This document shows, in pieces, positions 7,558 through 13,711 of a stretch of DNA of 17,340 bases. Position numbers and translations under genes: made by a program. The stretch is taken from positions 1-17,340 of the forward strand of contig LKNC01000018.1 of NCBI GenBank assembly GCA_001564255.1. Reading direction: 5' to 3'. The notes below the pieces were generated by a model, which did no database searches, was not told the origin of the DNA, and was given only the letters and a program-made list of their open reading frames with translations. This DNA is from Natrialbaceae archaeon Tc-Br11_E2g1. GTDB taxonomy: Archaea > Halobacteriota > Halobacteria > Halobacteriales > Natrialbaceae. Within the stretch, counting starts at the first letter, position 1. The number at the start of each line of letters is the position of its first letter.

Positions 7558-9629
7558 TAGTCTTCGATCTCGGCTTTTGCCACCTCCGCGCCGGCGAACT
7601 CGAGGACCTCCTTTGCGCCGTCCTCGGAGTACCCCTGCTCGATCAACGCGTCGATCCACGAGGAGCGTTCGTCGTCGTCGACGTCACTGGCGCTGACCAG
7701 CGCGGAGAAGTTGATGTTGTGTTTCTTGTCCTCCCAGAGTTTGCGCTCTAGGGCGCGGCGCAGACGCTCGTTGTCCTGTGGGTTGAACGCCTCGCCCTCG
7801 CGGGCCCGCCGGGAGACCCAGTTGCTGACTTCCTGGCGGAAGTCGTCCTTGCGGTCCTCGGGGACGTCGAGTTTCTCCTCGACGCTGCGCAGGAACGTCT
7901 CGTCGGGCTCCTGTTCGCGGCCGGTGAGTTCGTCCTCGATGGTGTCGTCGTCGATGTAAGCCATCACGTGGTCCATGTACTTCTCGCCTTGCCGTTGGAT
8001 CTCGTCGACGTCGTAGGCCAGCGCGTGGCGGACGTCCTCGATGGCGCGTTCTCTGTACTCCTCCCGAACCGTCTCCAAGTAGCGGTAGTAGGTCTCGAAG
8101 TTCTCCTCGGGGATCGAGCCGTGGTGCTCTAAGTTCTCCTCGAAGAAGTTGAACACGGTAAGTGGGGAGAGAAAGCCCCTCGAGCGGTGTTTCGAGTCCA
8201 TGATGGCCTCGGCGATCTCGTCGCCGATAAAGCGCGGGGAGACCCCGACCATCCCCTCGCCGATCTCGGCTTTCGCCGCGGCTTCCTCCTCTAACTTCTT
8301 GAGGTCGATGTCGTCACCCTCGTCGATCTCGCCGTTGTAGGCTTTGGCCTTCGAGAGCAGATCGACGGTCTCGGCGTCGGGCTCTTCGATCCGGGTGAGC
8401 ACGCCGAACAGTCCCGCCATCTCCAGGGTGTGTGGCTCGACGTTGATGTCGGGGACGTCGGCGTTCGCGAGCATCTTGTTGTAGATGCTGGCCTCGTCTT
8501 CGTAGGAGAGGACGTACGGGAAGTCGATCCGCTTGGTGCGGTCGTTGAACGCCTCCATCTTCTCGTCGCCCTTTTTGTCCTTGTACTCGGGCATGTTCGT
8601 CCGCCCGACGATCACCTGGTCGATGTCGATCCGCGGGTTGTTCTTGGGCTTGATCGTCATCTCCTGGGTGGCGTGGAGGAAGTCATAGAGGAACTCCCGC
8701 TGGAGTTTGAGCAGCTCCTCCCCGGAGAACACCCCGCGGTTTGCGTTACAGAACGCCCCGGAGTAGTCGAACGCGCGCGGGTCGGACTCGCCGTAGATGG
8801 CGATCTTCGAGTAGTTGACGTCGCCGGTGAGTTCGGTCTCGTCCTGGTTTTTCTTGTCCTTTGGCTCGAAGGTCTCGAGACACTGGCGTTTGTTCTCGTC
8901 GGCGACGAGTCGAACGATCTCGACGTGCTCTTCGAGAACCGTCTGGAGGTCGTCCTCGTAGTGAGCCAACAATCGATCCATGTAGAACTCGCTTTCGGGA
9001 TCCAGGCTCTGTTCGTTCTGGATCGTGTAGGGGGCCTCGAGGCGGGCGTTCAGTTCGTCGATGACGGCCTGGCGTTGCTCTAAGGGGAGCAAAACCAGTG
9101 GGTCCTGGTTCATCGGCGAGCGGACGGCGTCGTCGGCGGGGTCCTGGTCGTTGATGACCCCACAGAGGTTCGTCCAGCGGAAGGTGTACATCCGCCCGTC
9201 CTCGCGCATGGTGTAGTCCTCGAAGTACCGACGGACCTGCCGGTCGAAGTGGGACTTCCCGGAACCGACGGGACCGAGCAGGAGTTTGATCCGGCGTTCG
9301 GGGCCGAGCCGCCGTGCGCCGGATTTGACTTTGTTGACGAACTCGTGGATCGACTGGTGGATCACCTTCCCGTAGAAGGTGTTCTCGCCGTCGCCGAGTG
9401 GGTCCTCACTCGCCAGCCGGTACTCGACGACGCCTTCGGTCTCGTCGTAGCTGGTCCCGTAGTAGTCGAACATGTCCGCGACCCGCTGGTGGGCGTTGCG
9501 GGCGATCTTCGGGTCCTCGTACAGCTCCTGTAGGTACCAGCTAAACGGGCTGGTCTCCCGCAGGTCTGCGGGCATCGACTGCTTGTAATCGTTGCTCAGG
9601 TCCTCGAGTGTCTCGATGTCACCGTTCAT
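7557..9629 (-). CDS. prkA: PrkA family AAA+ protein/serine protein kinase, canonical copy
   Basis: This 690-residue protein is close in length to bacterial PrkA/YeaG (about 630-645). The N-terminal PrkA AAA domain begins with FSWYLQELYEDPKIARNAHQ (about 29-48). Walker A is GPVGSGKS (119-126), and the Walker-B-like GVFSGEELLK lies at about 299-308. VIVGRTNMPEYK (339-350) corresponds to sensor 1, followed by a basic segment FNDRTKRIDFPYVLSYEDE (361-379) that matches the conserved arginine-finger region of the family. The C-terminal half is the PrkA-specific domain. In bacteria the family responds to starvation and stress. It is the first gene of a four-gene minus-strand unit and sets its promoter. 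No TATA element is visible at leaderless distance from the ATG at 9629, so the mRNA probably has a leader. There are no membrane segments. Confidence 0.93.
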   Translation of the reverse strand: MNGDIETLEDLSNDYKQSMPADLRETSPFSWYLQELYEDPKIARNAHQRVADMFDYYGTSYDETEGVVEYRLASEDPLGDGENTFYGKVIHQSIHEFVNKVKSGARRLGPERRIKLLLGPVGSGKSHFDRQVRRYFEDYTMREDGRMYTFRWTNLCGVINDQDPADDAVRSPMNQDPLVLLPLEQRQAVIDELNARLEAPYTIQNEQSLDPESEFYMDRLLAHYEDDLQTVLEEHVEIVRLVADENKRQCLETFEPKDKKNQDETELTGDVNYSKIAIYGESDPRAFDYSGAFCNANRGVFSGEELLKLQREFLYDFLHATQEMTIKPKNNPRIDIDQVIVGRTNMPEYKDKKGDEKMEAFNDRTKRIDFPYVLSYEDEASIYNKMLANADVPDINVEPHTLEMAGLFGVLTRIEEPDAETVDLLSKAKAYNGEIDEGDDIDLKKLEEEAAAKAEIGEGMVGVSPRFIGDEIAEAIMDSKHRSRGFLSPLTVFNFFEENLEHHGSIPEENFETYYRYLETVREEYRERAIEDVRHALAYDVDEIQRQGEKYMDHVMAYIDDDTIEDELTGREQEPDETFLRSVEEKLDVPEDRKDDFRQEVSNWVSRRAREGEAFNPQDNERLRRALERKLWEDKKHNINFSALVSASDVDDDERSSWIDALIEQGYSEDGAKEVLEFAGAEVAKAEIED

Positions 9630-9851
9630 AGTATCATTACCAGTTTCGGGTCCCCTCGTACCCAGTCACGCGAACGGGCCGACGGCTCCTCGCGTGTGAA
9701 CATAGAGCGGGGGCGTGGGGTTCGGGCGGCGAACGCTCGTGTCATGTGTGAACTTCTGACACTCCCCTGGCGGCGACAGGTCAGCGGCGGGCAACGACGT
9801 TGCGGCGGGGATGGGGCGTGGAGTGGATCGGTCCGGGGGACGGATACCGAT

Positions 9852-9862
9852 AGTATTTAATG
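9852..9862 (-). promoter_or_regulatory. Candidate TATA box for the prkA-prkA-yeaH-spoVR unit
   Basis: On the minus strand this reads CATTAAATACT, the closest good TATA-like match upstream of the prkA ATG at 9629. Transcription would start near 9830, leaving a 5' leader of roughly 200 bases, which is long for a haloarchaeal mRNA. Other AT-rich boxes at 9921-9953 are alternatives. The assignment rests on base composition and spacing only. Confidence 0.35.
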
Positions 9863-9945
9863 AGTGAGTAATCCAGCCACATAAGCTTAGCCCCAAAAGA
9901 TATTTACCAGAACTTGTTTTCGACCCTATATTGACAGAACAGTGT

Positions 9946-9955
9946 AATTTATACG
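9946..9955 (+). promoter_or_regulatory. TATA-like box in AT-rich island, possibly bidirectional
   Basis: The segment AATTTATACG contains TTTATA (9948-9953), a good archaeal TATA core on the plus strand, predicting a start near 9976-9980. It lies about 140 bases before the next gene, which has its own box. A plus-strand transcript from here would be a long leader or a separate short RNA. The reverse strand reads TATAAATT and could equally serve the prkA side. Confidence 0.35.
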
Positions 9956-10061
9956 CGCACTACACGGTGTTTGGGTGGCCGAGTAAATAAGTCACCGGCC
10001 CGGAATCGCGTGCTCTCGCTCGCGCGCGCCGGCCATACGCATACGGACAGGAGCCGACGTG

Positions 10062-10069
10062 GTATTTAG
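10062..10069 (+). promoter_or_regulatory. Leaderless promoter of the 10092 gene
   Basis: GTATTTAG is centred 26 bases before the ATG at 10092, in an otherwise GC-rich stretch. This spacing puts the expected transcription start on or next to the A of the start codon, supporting a leaderless mRNA and deciding against the upstream in-frame ATG at 10059. Confidence 0.65.
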
Positions 10070-10091
10070 CTCGCGGGTCGTAGGGAAAGCC

Positions 10092-10484
10092 ATGACTGAC
10101 TTCGCGGACCTCCCCGACGGGTGGGTCGTCTGGAGCGACGAGGGTGACCGAGCGGTCCTCGTCTACTGCCCGGACGTCTTCGACGCCGAGGAGTTCCCCG
10201 CCCCCTGTCTCCCGACGCTGTATCTCACCCGGGGGGAACGGAGCCGTCGCCCGGGGACGAACCCGGCCACCCCCGGCGCCGACTGGTACGTCGACCTCTA
10301 CCTGGAACCCGACGTCTCCCTCCCCGGGTCCCACGGCGTTCCCACCCGGACGGAGGCCGTCGACCGCGCTGTAGAACTCGCCCGACGGTTTGCCGACGGG
10401 GAGATCGACTACCGCGGGCTCTACCAGGTCCCACGCGAGCGGTACTTCGACCGTCTCGACGAACTCACCGGACGTGAGCCTTAA
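10092..10484 (+). CDS. Small conserved-looking haloarchaeal protein, function unknown
   Basis: This 130-residue soluble, acidic protein has no catalytic signature that I can recognise. It may belong to a haloarchaeal family of unknown function (DUF5820 is my uncertain recollection). Visible features are a Trp/Asp-rich N-terminus (LPDGWVVWSDEGDRAVLVY) and a central Pro/Gly-rich loop. A compact region with WYVDLYLEPDV follows, then a helical C-terminal part (TEAVDRAVELARRFADGEID). This reads as a beta-sheet followed by alpha-helix small domain. The start is the ATG at 10092: the TATA element GTATTTAG lies 26 bases upstream, and the earlier in-frame ATG at 10059 would precede that box. It is followed after 25 bases by the UPF0179 gene on the same strand. 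Confidence 0.78.
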   Translation: MTDFADLPDGWVVWSDEGDRAVLVYCPDVFDAEEFPAPCLPTLYLTRGERSRRPGTNPATPGADWYVDLYLEPDVSLPGSHGVPTRTEAVDRAVELARRFADGEIDYRGLYQVPRERYFDRLDELTGREP

Positions 10485-10485
10485 C
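10479..10485 (+). promoter_or_regulatory. Weak TATA-like element for the UPF0179 gene
   Basis: CCTTAAC overlaps the stop codon of the preceding gene and is centred about 27 bases before the ATG at 10510. The position fits a leaderless promoter, but the match is poor in sequence. Co-transcription from the upstream promoter is the alternative. Confidence 0.35.
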
Positions 10486-10509
10486 CGCGTTCGTCGGCAA
10501 TGCCGTACC

Positions 10510-10956
10510 ATGTCAACCGTTACCCTCATCGGGACCCGCCTCGCCGACCCCGACACCGAGTTCGTCTACGAGGGCGAAGCCGACGGCTGTGCCGGCTGTC
10601 CGTACCGCAGCCAGTGTCTCAACCTCGAGGTCGGAACCCGCTATCGCGTCACTGACGTCCGGGAGAACGCCCAGACACTCGAATGTGCCCTTCACGACGG
10701 CGGCGTCCGCGCCGTCGAGGTCGAACCGGTCCCTGTGAGCGCGAACGTGCCGACGAAAGGATCGTTCGCCGGGAGCAAAGCGACGCTTGCAGGGCCGTGT
10801 CCGTACGTCGACTGTCCGAGCCACGTCTACTGTGAGCCCGACGGGATCGACCTCGAGGGGGAATACCGGATCAGGGAGATCCTCGGGGACGGTCCACACG
10901 AGATCTGTCACCTCGATCGGTCGTTACAGCTGGTCGAACTGGACCCCGAGAGTTGA
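10510..10956 (+). CDS. UPF0179 family cysteine-rich protein
   Basis: This 148-residue protein matches the archaeal UPF0179 family, which has no established function. It has eight cysteines in two groups of four: C27-x2-C30-x5-C36 then C59, and C97-x4-C102-x5-C108 then C133. After each triplet comes a matching stretch: LEVGTRYRVTDV at 39-50 and LEGEYRIREIL at 115-125. Each of those is followed by the fourth cysteine (LECAL, EICHL) and by a Val-Glu strand. The protein therefore appears to be an internal duplication of a Cys4 unit, suited to binding two zinc ions or iron-sulfur clusters. The metal is inference. The ATG at 10510 gives the usual short N-terminus MSTVTLIG; the longer open frame upstream lies within the preceding gene. 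It ends 125 bases before tRNA-Ser. Confidence 0.88.
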   Translation: MSTVTLIGTRLADPDTEFVYEGEADGCAGCPYRSQCLNLEVGTRYRVTDVRENAQTLECALHDGGVRAVEVEPVPVSANVPTKGSFAGSKATLAGPCPYVDCPSHVYCEPDGIDLEGEYRIREILGDGPHEICHLDRSLQLVELDPES

Positions 10957-10993
10957 CCCGAAACTGCCGCTTTTCTCGAGGGGGATTCGTTGG

Positions 10994-11003
10994 GCTTAAG
11001 TAG
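10994..11003 (+). promoter_or_regulatory. Candidate promoter of tRNA-Ser/rps13 transcript
   Basis: GCTTAAGTAG is the only AT-rich box between the UPF0179 stop and tRNA-Ser. A start about 25-28 bases downstream (near 11025) would give a leader of about 55 bases before the tRNA. That leader holds a GC stem-loop, GGGGG/CCCCC with a CTCG loop (11039-11052). The TATA match is modest. Confidence 0.4.
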
Positions 11004-11081
11004 CCTTCAGGGGTAAGATCGGGTGCAATACGATGTAGGGGGGCTCGCCCCCGAGTCCGAGAGGGCGACGATAGACACGGT

Positions 11082-11164
11082 GTTGTGGTAGCCAAGCGGC
11101 CCAAGGCGCATGGTTGCTAACCATGTGGCGTCAAGCCTCCGGGGTTCGAATCCCCGCCACAACG
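11082..11164 (+). tRNA. tRNA-Ser (anticodon GCU)
   Basis: The acceptor stem GTTGTGG (11082-11088) pairs perfectly with CCACAAC (11157-11163), followed by discriminator G at 11164, usual for serine. The anticodon stem CATGG/CCATG encloses the loop TTGCTAA with anticodon GCT at 11116-11118, reading AGC/AGU codons. A long variable arm marks a class II tRNA. The T arm is CGGGG-TTCGAAT-CCCCG. CCA is not encoded. No intron is present. It is 76 bases upstream of rps13 on the same strand and is likely co-transcribed with it. Confidence 0.96.
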
Positions 11165-11176
11165 TCGGACGTGACC

Positions 11177-11199
11177 CGCCGGCCGGCTTCCGGTCGGCG
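11177..11199 (+). other. GC-rich hairpin between tRNA-Ser and rps13
   Basis: CGCCGGCCGG (11177-11186) and CCGGTCGGCG (11190-11199) form a 10-bp stem with one G-U pair and a CTT loop. It begins 12 bases after the tRNA 3' end. It could direct or survive tRNA excision, protect the 5' end of the rps13 message, or be a regulatory site. Confidence 0.6.
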
Positions 11200-11240
11200 C
11201 GTTTCGCATCGCGCACACACCAGACACACATACACGATAC

Positions 11241-11741
11241 ATGAGCGAGGAAGAACAAAACCAGGAGGAAGACGACCTTCGATACTTCGTCCGTATCGGT
11301 CAGACCGACCTCGACGGGACGAAGTCCGTCGAGCGTTCGCTCTCGGAGCTGAACGGGATCGGTCGCCGGAGCGCCCGGCTCATCGCCGAGAAAGCGGGCG
11401 TCGACCGAACGGCGACGTTCGGTGCACTCGAGGACGATACGATCGACTCGGTCGTCGAGATCGTAGAGAACTACGCCGAGGAAGTTCCCGACTGGCTGAA
11501 CAACCGCCAGAAGGACTTCTATAGCGGTGAAACGACCCACGAGATCGGCAACGATCTCCAGCTCACCCGCCAACACGACATAAACCGGATGAAGATGATC
11601 GACTCCTACCGTGGCGTCCGCCACAAGAAAGGCCAGAAGGTTCGCGGTCAGCGAACCAAGTCCACGGGCCGTACGGAGGGGACCATCGGCGTCAACGTCG
11701 AAGAGCTGCGTGAGGAGGAAGCCGCGGAGGGTGACGAATAA
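11241..11741 (+). CDS. rps13: Ribosomal protein uS13
   Basis: This 166-residue small-subunit protein sits in the 30S head and contacts the P-site tRNA and inter-subunit bridges. Recognisable family blocks are [19 protein letters not shown] (helix-hairpin-helix region), [19 protein letters not shown] (about 111-129) and the basic C-terminal segment [19 protein letters not shown]. An acidic N-terminal tail ([12 protein letters not shown]) and acidic C-terminal tail are halophilic additions. The ATG at 11241 is preceded by an A/C-rich unstructured leader (cacacaccagacacacatac) with no Shine-Dalgarno match. It is the first protein gene of the tRNA-Ser/rps13 group, and its stop overlaps the rps4 start by one base (TAATG). 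Confidence 0.97.
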   Translation: MSEEEQNQEEDDLRYFVRIGQTDLDGTKSVERSLSELNGIGRRSARLIAEKAGVDRTATFGALEDDTIDSVVEIVENYAEEVPDWLNNRQKDFYSGETTHEIGNDLQLTRQHDINRMKMIDSYRGVRHKKGQKVRGQRTKSTGRTEGTIGVNVEELREEEAAEGDE

Positions 11742-12262
11742 TGGCACTCGGATCGAAGACCAAACAGTACGAGACGCCGAACCACCCCTTCCAGGGTGAG
11801 CGCATCGCGAGCGAACACTCCCTTATCGAGCGCTACGGCCTGAAGAACAAAGAAGAACTCTGGCGGGCCCAGTCGGAGCTTCGTTCGTACCGACGCGAGG
11901 CCCGTGAACTGCTCGCCCAGCCCCAGGACGAACGGACCGTCCAGCGCCGTCGCGAGGAGTTCCTCGGACGTCTCGAACGCGTCGGCGTCTTAGACGAGGG
12001 AGGCGACCTCGGTGACATCCTCGGCCTCGAGGTCGAGGACGTCTTAGAACGGCGTCTCCAGACGGTCGTCTACCGCAAGGGTCTGGCGAACACGACCCAG
12101 CAGGCCCGTCAGTTCATCGTCCACGGGCACGTCCTCGTCGGCGGCCAGCGCCAGCAGATCCCGTCGTACGTCGTCGACGTCGACGAGGAAGGTCTGGTCG
12201 CCTTCGACGAGAACAGTCCACTCGCGGACGAACTCCACCCAGAACGCGCGGAGGGTCAGTAA
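11741..12262 (+). CDS. rps4: Ribosomal protein uS4
   Basis: This 173-residue 16S rRNA-binding protein nucleates 30S body assembly. The N-terminal helical region (about 20-85) includes [20 protein letters not shown]. The S4 RNA-binding domain (about 103-150) carries [20 protein letters not shown] and [14 protein letters not shown]. There are no zinc-binding cysteines, unlike some bacterial uS4. It begins at the last base of the rps13 stop. A strong Shine-Dalgarno match GGAGGGTGA (11726-11734) lies six bases before the ATG, inside the end of rps13, so translation is probably both coupled and directly initiated. Confidence 0.97.
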   Translation: MALGSKTKQYETPNHPFQGERIASEHSLIERYGLKNKEELWRAQSELRSYRREARELLAQPQDERTVQRRREEFLGRLERVGVLDEGGDLGDILGLEVEDVLERRLQTVVYRKGLANTTQQARQFIVHGHVLVGGQRQQIPSYVVDVDEEGLVAFDENSPLADELHPERAEGQ

Positions 12263-12265
12263 CCC

Positions 12266-12655
12266 ATGAGCCAGGAAGACGACAAGTGGGGAGTCGCCCA
12301 CGTGCACGCATCGTTCAACAACACCATCATGACCGTGACCGATCTCACGGGTGCGGAGACGATCGCCAAGTCCTCCGGTGGGACGGCGGTCAAGCAAAAC
12401 CGCGACGAAGCGTCGCCGTACGCGGCGATGCAGATGGCCGAAGAGATCGCAGACGAGATCAAAGCAGCCGGCATCTCGGGCCTGCACGTCCGCGTGCGTG
12501 GCCCCGGCGGGAACCTCCAGAAGTCCCCCGGCCCCGGCGCACAGGCGACGATCCGCGCACTCGCCCGATCGGGCATCGAGATCGGTCGAATCGAGGACGT
12601 GACACCGATCCCACACGACGGGTCGCGTCCCCCCAAAGGGAAAGGCGGCTACTAG
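12266..12655 (+). CDS. rps11: Ribosomal protein uS11
   Basis: This 129-residue 30S platform protein is close to the usual archaeal length. Diagnostic blocks are [20 protein letters not shown] (about 8-27), the [19 protein letters not shown] segment, and the C-terminal [20 protein letters not shown] followed by [15 protein letters not shown]. The mature tail ends KGKGGY. It starts three bases after the rps4 stop; a GGAGGGT Shine-Dalgarno match at 12250-12256 lies inside the rps4 end. It precedes rpoD by three bases. Confidence 0.97.
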   Translation: MSQEDDKWGVAHVHASFNNTIMTVTDLTGAETIAKSSGGTAVKQNRDEASPYAAMQMAEEIADEIKAAGISGLHVRVRGPGGNLQKSPGPGAQATIRALARSGIEIGRIEDVTPIPHDGSRPPKGKGGY

Positions 12656-12658
12656 ACC

Positions 12659-13453
12659 ATGAGCAAGGAGTACGACGTCGAGTTCGTCGAACGCGGGGAT
12701 CGCGAGGCGCGATTCCTCGTCCGCGGGGTCACCCCCGCCTTCGCCAACGGGGTCCGCCGGGCGATGATCGCGGACGTGCCAACGATGGCGATCGACACCG
12801 TCCGTTTCATCGAGAACTCGTCGGTCATGTTCGACGAGCAACTCGCGCTCCGTCTGGGGCTGGTCCCACTGACGACCCCACCGGAAGGCGAGTTCCTCGA
12901 GGACGATGTCGTGACGCTCTCGATCGACGTCGAAGGGCCTGAAACCGCCTACTCGGGCGATCTCGTCTCGAGTGACGAACTCGTCCAGCCCGCTGACGAA
13001 AACGTCCCGATCATCGAGCTCAAAGACGGCCAGCGCCTCGAGGCCGAGGCGGATGCCGTCATGGGAACCGGGAAAGAACACGCCAAACACCAGGGCGGTA
13101 CCGGTGTCGGCTACCGCCACCTCCAGCGCGTGGAGGTCGTCGGCGATCTGCCGGAGTTCGAAGACCAACAGTCCCGGATCGTCCGTGGTGTGATCGAGGA
13201 GGGCGCGGCGGAAGCCGCGGAACCGTCGAACGGTGAGCAGCCCCGGGACGGCGACCTGATCCCGACCGGCGAGTTCGGTCACGACCTCGCAAACCGGTAC
13301 CCCGGCAAGGAGGTGCGCGTCGAAGACGTCCCGGAAACGTTCGTCTTCCACGTCGAGACCGACGGTTCGTTTACCGTCGAGGAACTCGTTTCCCGCGGGA
13401 TCGAGTCGATCGAACGTCGCGCGGACGCACTCGAAGAGGCAGTACAGTTGTAA
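12659..13453 (+). CDS. rpoD: RNA polymerase subunit Rpo3 (RpoD)
   Basis: This 264-residue subunit is homologous to eukaryotic Rpb3/AC40 and pairs with Rpo11 as the counterpart of the bacterial alpha dimer. The first alpha motif is [19 protein letters not shown], near residues 30-48, followed by LRLGLVPL. The insert domain spans the middle (about 85-185), and the C-terminal dimerisation part includes [17 protein letters not shown]. The insert domain contains no cysteines, and the whole protein has none. It therefore cannot carry the iron-sulfur cluster found in Rpo3 of some other archaea such as Sulfolobus. The gene is conserved in this position after rps11 and is followed by 116 bases without a gene before tRNA-Leu. 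Confidence 0.96.
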   Translation: MSKEYDVEFVERGDREARFLVRGVTPAFANGVRRAMIADVPTMAIDTVRFIENSSVMFDEQLALRLGLVPLTTPPEGEFLEDDVVTLSIDVEGPETAYSGDLVSSDELVQPADENVPIIELKDGQRLEAEADAVMGTGKEHAKHQGGTGVGYRHLQRVEVVGDLPEFEDQQSRIVRGVIEEGAAEAAEPSNGEQPRDGDLIPTGEFGHDLANRYPGKEVRVEDVPETFVFHVETDGSFTVEELVSRGIESIERRADALEEAVQL

Positions 13454-13526
13454 GATGACCCGACGCCCCACCCCCAACTCGGCGGCTCCCGGTGCCGTGA
13501 GCTCCGAGGCCGGTTCCGTCGAGGAA

Positions 13527-13543
13527 ACCGAAAGGGGTTTTAC
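13527..13543 (+). promoter_or_regulatory. Promoter of tRNA-Leu and the S9-type operon
   Basis: The segment accgaaaggggttttac contains a purine-rich BRE-like CCGAAA followed by a TATA-like GTTTTAC centred about 30 bases before the tRNA-Leu 5' end (13570). This suggests that transcription starts almost at the tRNA. It would serve tRNA-Leu and the downstream rpl18e-to-rps2 genes. Confidence 0.6.
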
Positions 13544-13569
13544 GGGGCGACGGGTAACCGGAAGTGCGA

Positions 13570-13654
13570 GCAGGGATAGCCAAGTCTGGCCAACGGCGCA
13601 GCGTTCAGGGCGCTGTCTCGTAGGAGTCCGCAGGTTCAAATCCTGCTCCCTGCA
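13570..13654 (+). tRNA. tRNA-Leu (anticodon CAG)
   Basis: The acceptor stem GCAGGGA (13570-13576) pairs with TCCCTGC (13647-13653), and the discriminator is A at 13654, as expected for leucine. The anticodon stem CAGCG/CGCTG encloses TTCAGGG, with anticodon CAG at 13606-13608, reading CUG codons. A long class II variable arm and a T arm with GGTTCAAATCC are present. No intron and no encoded CCA are seen. It leads the S9-type operon; in Haloarcula marismortui a tRNA-Leu is co-transcribed with the equivalent genes. Confidence 0.96.
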
Positions 13655-13667
13655 TCCACTTCTTCCC

Positions 13668-13686
13668 GACTGTCGGACCGACAGTC
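13668..13686 (+). other. 19-base palindrome between tRNA-Leu and rpl18e
   Basis: GACTGTCGG (13668-13676), A, CCGACAGTC (13678-13686) is a perfect inverted repeat with a one-base centre. As RNA it would form an 8-bp stem with a GAC loop. It begins 13 bases after the tRNA 3' end and ends 25 bases before the rpl18e ATG. It may be a processing or protective hairpin, a terminator-like attenuator, or a DNA operator. Confidence 0.6.
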
Positions 13687-13711
13687 ACCCTGCAGCATTC
13701 CGAGGACATCA

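Larger units (their letters stand above)
9630..10091. other. Gene-free divergent control region
   Basis: I find no convincing gene in these 462 bases. The part nearest prkA (9660-9840) is GC-rich. It holds an 8-base direct repeat GTGTGAAC (9694-9701 and 9746-9753) and a weak inverted repeat GTGTCA/TGACAC (9739-9744 and 9757-9762). An AT-rich island (9842-9960) carries TATA-like boxes on both strands. The rest (9961-10055) is GC-rich and includes a CG-alternating stretch near 10015-10030. The downstream plus-strand gene has its own leaderless promoter at 10062. The region most likely controls the PrkA unit and may encode a short untranslated RNA. Confidence 0.5.

Noticed and set aside
7558..7659. 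N-terminal extension of the second PrkA
   Set aside because: It lies within the end of the first prkA in another frame, and the ATG at 7557 is directly coupled to the upstream stop.
9744..9860. Plus-strand frame of about 38 codons starting MCELLTLPW
   Set aside because: There is no promoter or ribosome site, the composition is basic and Gly/Arg-rich, and it ends in the AT-rich island. It is most likely chance.
9666..9896. Minus-strand 76-codon frame in the control region
   Set aside because: It begins with TTG, is Pro/Thr/Arg-rich and not acidic, and has no ribosome site or TATA box at a suitable distance.
9960..10556. 198-codon minus-strand frame opposite the 10092 gene
   Set aside because: The plus-strand gene has a leaderless promoter and acidic haloarchaeal composition. 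The antisense product is an unstructured Val/Arg/Gly mix.
12044..13639. 531-codon frame antisense to rps4, rps11 and rpoD
   Set aside because: It spans three well-identified genes and part of tRNA-Leu on the other strand. It is a composition artefact.
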